Assembly: GCF_024763615.1 (NCBI RefSeq)
Contig: NC_077222.1
Location: 3,782,001-3,846,000, forward strand
Reading direction: 5' to 3'
Length of the DNA: 64,000 nt
DNA from: Phlebotomus papatasi
Taxonomy: Eukaryota > Arthropoda > Insecta > Diptera > Psychodidae
Every line of letters starts with the position of its first letter. Position 1 is the stretch's first letter. Positions 58,525-64,000 of this stretch are shown here, one piece after another. The position numbers and the translations under genes are program-made. The notes beneath the pieces were generated by a model that saw only the letters and a program-made list of their open reading frames with translations, had not been told where the DNA came from and made no database searches.

Positions 58525-59520
58525 TTAGCACATGACTGTTCTCAAGTTCTTCTACTTGATCGAGTTTTCTATGTGTTACTTTGCTGTTGTGACTGTTTGG
58601 TGTGGAACACAACGTGGACTGGGGAAAACAGTCGAGACATGAACCAATACAAAGGAAAATCGACAATGCAGAAGCACTTAATAAGAATAAAAGGATAAAA
58701 TAAAACATGTTTTCAAATCAGGGGAAATCTTACTCCTGAGCATTTGTTTAAGGACATGGCTGTTCCTAAGTGATCCTAATTATCGACCATTCGTTTTGTT
58801 GGTTCCTTCCTCGACTTTTTCCCAGTCTTTGCCGCTTTCTAAAACTACCAAATAATCGTGACAGGAACCAATACAGAGAAAAGTCGATAATGCAGAAGCA
58901 TTTGAGAACAAGAAATCGATAATATAAAACATGTTTTCAAAACAGGGGAAATTTTTCTCCTGAGAATTTATTCAATATATGACTGTTCTCAAGTTATCCT
59001 GCATTATTGGTCATTCTCCGTGTTGGTTCCAGCCTCGACTGTTTTTTCCCCAGTCTTTGCCATGTTCTAAAACAGAGATGTGCAAGAACCGTTTGAAACC
59101 GAAAAAACGTCAAAAGAAACTTGTACGTCAGTGCTTAAAACGCTACTTGAACAAACTTATTTTGACGTTTATTCGGTTTTAACGGTTCTTGCACACCTCT
59201 GTTCTAAAACTACCAAATAGTCGTGACAGACACCAACATAGAGAAAAGTCGATAATGCAGAAGCATTTAATAACAATAAAACGATAAAATAAAACATGTT
59301 TCCAAATCAGGGGAAATCTTTCTCTTGAACATTTTTTCAAGAACATGGCTGTTCTCAAGTGATCCTAATTATCGACTATTCTTTATGTTGGTTCCTGCCT
59401 CGACTGTTTTTTCTCAGTCTGCCATGTTCTAAAATCACCAGACATGAAAAGACCCAATACAAGAAGTCGATTATGCAGAAGCACATGAGAACAGTAAAAG
59501 TCAGCATTCTTTCCGTACAG
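58525..59520. repeat. Tandem array of ~230-bp units
   Basis: About four units, each with gactgttctcaagt / ggttcctgcctcgactgttt, aagtcgataatgcagaagca and aaaacatgttttcaaatcagg blocks. Unit starts fall near 58525, 58753, 58980 and 59347. The third is longer because it carries the MITE at 59076-59210. Confidence 0.75.
59076..59210. mobile_element. Short MITE with 10-bp target duplication
   Basis: Starts AGAGATGTGCAAGAACCGTT and ends AACGGTTCTTGCACACCTCT. GTTCTAAAAC stands on each side of it. The neighbouring unit near 58839 has ttctaaaactaccaaata uninterrupted, an empty site. Confidence 0.8.
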
Positions 59521-60215
59521 AAGTAGATCTTGAAAAATTCGAAAATCTATTTGAAGATCCAAAAAAGAGACTTTCTTACTTCTTGATAATTCCGCAAAGT
59601 GGCTGAAGTATTCTGTTCGAATTTCGAAGTGCTCAAGTGTCAAAATGTGTCGGTCTTCACAATGTTGTGAGGAAAAAAACAGAACAAGGACGTTTACTGT
59701 TCTTGCCCCAGTATTTAATCACTCCATATTCACTTAGTAACTCTTTTGCCAGCTTTTTAGTGTGATATTTGATAAATTTTCTCCAACTTGTTCGAAAATT
59801 TATTATGAAAATTCGAAATTGAATTTGAATTCTTCGAACTTCAACGACTTTTTGTGCAAAGTTCGATTTACCTTTCATCCAAGACACTATTGAAGAATCA
59901 AAATCTACCTCAGTTTGGGATCATTATAGACTAACTTATGAAGAACTAACTTTGAAGGTTTTTGTCACAGCTACTTCGGGGTGTGTCTCGGCTACTTGAT
60001 GCTCAATTCAAAAAAGCGAATGACATAAAAAATACACCAAAAATAAAGTTGAATGAAGCGAAACATTTATTTAATATTCTTTTTAACATGGAATTCATCC
60101 TACAATCCTCCTCTACGTATATCTTTCTCTTTCATTAATCTCTCTCATTTCCACTAGAATATTTTGAGCCACAAAGAACATCAAGCGATTAAAGTGCAAC
60201 TATTCGATTATAATT

Positions 60216-60221
60216 TTTATT
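60216..60221 (-). promoter_or_regulatory. Poly(A) signal of the V-ATPase gene
   Basis: AATAAA on the minus strand, 30 bases after the stop codon at 60251. Confidence 0.7.
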
Positions 60222-60250
60222 GGGGGATTTTTTCTTTTTCATCCGGGGAT

Positions 60251-62140
60251 TTATTCATCAGATGTTGTGCCAGAAACATCCACAATGGTCTCAAAGGAGA
60301 ACGGTTGAAAAGCATATCCAAGTCCTGAGTAGAATTTGCTCTGAAACTCCACCCAATGCAGACGGAGAGTGTGCAGGAAGGCTGAGAGACCTTCCATGAG
60401 GACGAGAATGCCAACTGTGAGGATGGCCCAGAAGGCAAAAACCACCCATAGAACAACTCCTCCAACCCATCCTCCCTGCTTCAGTCCAACTTGCAGCACC
60501 ATATTCCAGAGTACTTCAGAGAGCTGAGCATGGGCCAGGGAAAGTGCCCAGAGACGCAAATAGGAAGCTGTATGGGAAATTGATCCTAGAACATATTCTA
60601 TGGTATGGATTCCTTGATGAATGAATATTTCTGACATTTCTTCCTCTTCTTCGTGCCCTGGAGCTGCTGCTGCTTGGGATTCATGCTGCCCAAGGGCATT
60701 TTGGGCATTTAGCCCATTTTCTGCATCACCATTCTCAACGGGAACAATTGGCTGATGATGGGCTTCCTTGCGAGCACGCATAATGAGAATGGGTTTAGCC
60801 AGGAGCATCCAAGGGACACAGAGAACAGCAACAATCACCAGGAGTGTCTGCAGAGCTGACTGTCCGGAAAACATGTAGGGCGAACAAATATCCTTTTCCG
60901 GATCCCAATCAACAGATTTCATCAGGACCATATTGATGAAGGTTATGAGAATGGATGGGGCACAATTTTCCGAAAAAGCACCCTCATTGGCCGCCGAAAA
61001 TCTCACCCATTTGATAAACATCATGAGAACCATGTAGAAAAAGAGGAAAACCAGGAAGATAATTTGTGGAATAAATTCACAATAGATGGCCATTTTGTTC
61101 TTGAAATACCGATGATTGCACAGACCAACAATAACGCCAAAAATCATATGAATAACACCAAAAATTATCGAAATTTTCATCTTGTACGCATTCTGAAAGA
61201 TGATCTTATTCAATGGTGCCACCTGCCACACCGGATCCATACCAAATGGATACGGATACTGCAGATAATCCTCTCCAGCCGGATCCAATTGTAACACCTT
61301 ATTCTCCATCACGGTACTCGTATTGTAATTAATTCTCCAATGAGACCCAAAAATATTCAATGATTTAGAGAATAAATCATTGTATATCAATCCCGTGTAC
61401 ATTGAAAAGCATCCCATTAGGAAAATAATGTATCTTCCACCAAAGAAAATATTCCAAATCTCATTGTCACTCTTCTTAGCTGCCAGCGGTTTCTCCTTGA
61501 GCACCATCCAAAGCCCAAAAAGTGCCATAATTGATCCATGACCCAAATCACCAAACATCACAGAAAACAAAAATGGAAAAGTAATAATAGTATAAGGAGC
61601 CGGATTCATTTCCCTGTAACTTGCAATCCCATAAGCATCAATTAATGCCTGAAAAGCATTGGTAAACTTATTGGTTCGATTGTAAGTTGGGGGATTTTCA
61701 AATGTTTGCATTCGATTCAAAATTGGCGGTACAGATGATCCACTTCGTTCTGTCCCTCGTCTCAGGGCAATCTGAATGGTCTCAATGTCCAACACTGGCA
61801 CCCAACATTCAGCAATTAGACACTTCTGTGTCACATCGAGATTGAATAAATTCAATGTGTGATAGATTGCCTTGATTTTGCGCACTTTGACGAACCAATT
61901 CTTCAGATTCTTCGCCGCCGCCACGAGAACACGGTGCCGATGATCCTGAGTCTGGCCCAGAACAGTGTTCAAATCTTCAATGCGTGTCATCACACCCATT
62001 GCCATCTCACGGCGATCGGATGGGGCTTCGGGGCATGGATAGAGAGTTGCCCTGAATCCCTCACAAATCTTCTTCACACGTGTCTTCAGTTGGTCTCCTT
62101 GGAAGAAGATGATGAACACCGACTTGTACACATTGTCACC
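60251..62140 (-). CDS. Vha100: V-type proton ATPase subunit a (Vha100/ATP6V0A), last coding exon
   Basis: One long exon of 629 codons follows the acceptor attttgtag ending at 62141 and begins GDNVYKSVFIIFFQGDQLK, a very conserved part of subunit a. It covers the end of the cytosolic N-terminal arm (CEGFRATLYPCPE, DRREM, IEDL) and the whole membrane domain, with about eight hydrophobic segments. The motif ASYLRLWALSLAHAQLSEVLW holds the essential arginine of the proton half-channel. A Glu-rich loop (HEEEEEMSEIFIHQ) precedes it, as is usual. The protein is the stator and proton-path subunit of the Vo sector in endosome, lysosome and plasma membranes. About 200 N-terminal residues are missing; their exons are not seen before the right edge. 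Insects have several paralogues and I cannot say which one this is. Confidence 0.95.
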   Translation of the reverse strand, partial: GDNVYKSVFIIFFQGDQLKTRVKKICEGFRATLYPCPEAPSDRREMAMGVMTRIEDLNTVLGQTQDHRHRVLVAAAKNLKNWFVKVRKIKAIYHTLNLFNLDVTQKCLIAECWVPVLDIETIQIALRRGTERSGSSVPPILNRMQTFENPPTYNRTNKFTNAFQALIDAYGIASYREMNPAPYTIITFPFLFSVMFGDLGHGSIMALFGLWMVLKEKPLAAKKSDNEIWNIFFGGRYIIFLMGCFSMYTGLIYNDLFSKSLNIFGSHWRINYNTSTVMENKVLQLDPAGEDYLQYPYPFGMDPVWQVAPLNKIIFQNAYKMKISIIFGVIHMIFGVIVGLCNHRYFKNKMAIYCEFIPQIIFLVFLFFYMVLMMFIKWVRFSAANEGAFSENCAPSILITFINMVLMKSVDWDPEKDICSPYMFSGQSALQTLLVIVAVLCVPWMLLAKPILIMRARKEAHHQPIVPVENGDAENGLNAQNALGQHESQAAAAPGHEEEEEMSEIFIHQGIHTIEYVLGSISHTASYLRLWALSLAHAQLSEVLWNMVLQVGLKQGGWVGGVVLWVVFAFWAILTVGILVLMEGLSAFLHTLRLHWVEFQSKFYSGLGYAFQPFSFETIVDVSGTTSDE

Positions 62141-64000
62141 CTACAAAATTTCCCATTTATTAAATACCAAAAACATACAAAAAACAAATATGGTACGCAC
62201 AAATCCTTTTGTTTTATAAACATTCCCCTTTTAAGACCTTGCGTCGACTAACATTTCCAATTGGTTTTTGTCTCTGATAAAATCCCCTTTACTTCTGTTA
62301 TAATCTCCCAAGTGTGTCTCGACTAAAATACAACATTTAGTACACTTTCTATTTTATTTAAAATGCTTTACAAAAGTTGAAGTGGAGGAAAGATGTACTT
62401 CATTAAAGCAGCAAATTGGGCAGTACTTCAAATTGGTAAAAATGACTGGAAAATATCATTTAAATGTAAAATACACTCGATTCTTCGTTATCCGGCTGAC
62501 TGGGGGACAAAATGACATTTAAGTTTTTTGAATGATCAACGGTTTTTCTATTTTGTGCTGTGTGAATTTATTTTCTGTCTGACAAAGAACAAGAGAATTT
62601 TCTTCCTGGTATGCTTATGTTTCATTTTTTATCACAATGTATTAAAAACTTCGATACAATGATAATAATACTTTAATTCACTCTGGAGAAACTTCATGTT
62701 TAGTAAAAATAATTTTGAATACATCAACCGCCAGTGTTTGGCAGCTGTCACCCGGATAACGAAGAGTCGAGTGTAATAGATTTTCTTTGACAAAGAAGAA
62801 ATTATCCCTTCGAGGACGAAAGAGTTAAAATCAAAAAAGTCAGAGAAAATAAATTCTTCTAACTTCTTAAAGCAAAACATAATTTTTGGTGGATGGAGGA
62901 AAAAAATTGTTTTGGGTCACCACCGGTGACGTAAGCGTCCCTAAAGCGTTAAGAAATTATTAACCATGTTGATCTCGCAGATAACGCTAAACTTTTTCAC
63001 ATTTTTAGGGTCTCTGGATACCCAAAGTAAAAAAAGAGATTAGGACATTTTTTGTTGAACCTCGATGAATTCCCGAACTAAAATGTTCTTGATCAAAAAA
63101 AATTTTAAGATTGGCTTGATGCATACTTATGATACGGTCCCGAAAGTATTAACTCTTTCGTCTCCTTTGGGACTCTGGGTACCCATGGAAACAACAATTT
63201 TTTTTTAGACAGAATCGATAAAAATCCCATTCTTCTTGATGATTACAAACTATAAGGATGTCCAAATCTAGAATATTTTTTGCATGATCTCAATTAACTC
63301 CTGAGCTTAGATATTTCTGGTCAAAAATCGTGAATTTTCGATTTTCTGCTTCCTTGCAGATATTGCGACTTTTTCATATTTCTAGACCAGAATAAGGAAA
63401 AACCTCTCGGGGCCAATAAGTATGATAACCAACAATTACAGATTGCATAAATTCGAAAAATAAGTTTTTCTTAAATCTTCAAAAATCTTGTTCAAACTTT
63501 ATGGGTACTCTCGTCCCCAAAAATCTAGAGGTCAAATGTAAGGTTATCCCGCCAATGCCCGCTATTTGCTTTTTGGCACCAACCTTGTAACAAAATTCCA
63601 AGCGGGAGCGACATTTTTGCCAATATGGCCGATAATTTTGACATTTGGCAGCGAGGGAGATTGCTTTCAAGGAAGTTTTTCCTATTCTTCCTGATTTTGG
63701 TGAATTCTAATTGTCCAGGAAGTGTCTTTTATGCTTTTGAGAAAGCTTAATGTGTCTGTGTCTGAATCTGTTAGCAAGCAGGAATTTGGTGTCTTCTTGA
63801 CCACTTCCTGAACATCTCAGAATATACTGGTCAATAATTCTTCTTGTTTTAGTGATCAACATTGTGAAGGAGTTATTTGACACGCAAAAATAATTCACAA
63901 AATTGATATTATTGGTTTTTGGAAAATTGAAGTTTGTATCCTTTTCGTTCTTTTGGGGACGAGAGTAATACCCATGAGTTTTCCAATTTCCACAAAGGCG
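62141..64000 (-). other. Upstream intron of the V-ATPase gene
   Basis: No exon of the N-terminal domain is recognisable. It holds a Tigger-like MITE (62474-62773). The motif gggtactctcgtccccaaa (63500) recurs inverted at 63945-63980, which suggests a further inverted-repeat element. Confidence 0.6.
62474..62773. mobile_element. 300-bp pogo/Tigger-like MITE
   Basis: Begins CACTCGATTCTTCGTTATCC and ends GGATAACGAAGAGTCGAGTG, with TA at 62472-62473 and 62774-62775. Non-coding. Confidence 0.8.

Larger units (their letters stand above)
55996..60215. other. Intergenic region between convergent ALG13-like and V-ATPase genes
   Basis: 56000-58490 is very AT-rich without a coding signal; 56480-56720 resembles, inverted, the tandem units at 29650-30550. 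58525-59520 is a tandem array with a MITE insertion. The small frames at 59383-59887 show no recognisable domain. Confidence 0.6.

Noticed and set aside
63479..63670. Possible upstream exon of the V-ATPase gene
   Set aside because: The translation does not resemble the conserved N-terminal region of subunit a.

Overview
This is AT-rich eukaryotic DNA with GT-AG introns and very many short inverted-repeat transposons, SINEs and LINE pieces. Protein content and gene structure point to an insect, most likely a fly. A nematoceran such as a sand fly fits the low gene density and repeat load, but the species is inferred, not proved.

The left 40.5 kb is a cluster of four M1 zinc aminopeptidase (aminopeptidase N-like) genes. 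Gene A is on the minus strand (3705 down past the left edge; 4 exons seen). Gene B is on the plus strand (9278-16617; 2 exons, 934 aa). Gene C is on the plus strand (16955-22648; 2 coding exons, 925 aa). Gene D is on the minus strand (40534-22833; 6 exons, 984 aa). All splice junctions were joined by hand and keep frame. B and C have signal peptides and hydrophobic C-terminal tails typical of GPI-anchored gut aminopeptidases. D has an N-terminal membrane anchor (type II) and no tail. A has a signal peptide and an altered exopeptidase motif (GGMEH for GAMEN). C and D are convergent, with stop codons only 184 bp apart.

From 40.5 to 55.4 kb I find no convincing gene; the stretch is packed with transposon remnants. 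A small two-exon gene at 55395-55960 encodes an ALG13-like subunit of the UDP-GlcNAc transferase of N-glycan synthesis. After 4 kb holding a tandem array comes the last exon of a V-type proton ATPase subunit a gene on the minus strand (62140-60251). Its upstream exons lie off the right edge or are not recognisable here.

The noncoding DNA is the most unusual part: a 3 kb array of ~46-bp repeats with a 991-bp higher-order duplication, a CG-rich minisatellite, a foldback-like element with 14-bp subrepeats, a tRNA-derived SINE family with exact target-site duplications, pogo-like TA-flanked elements, and several nested insertions whose order can be read directly.
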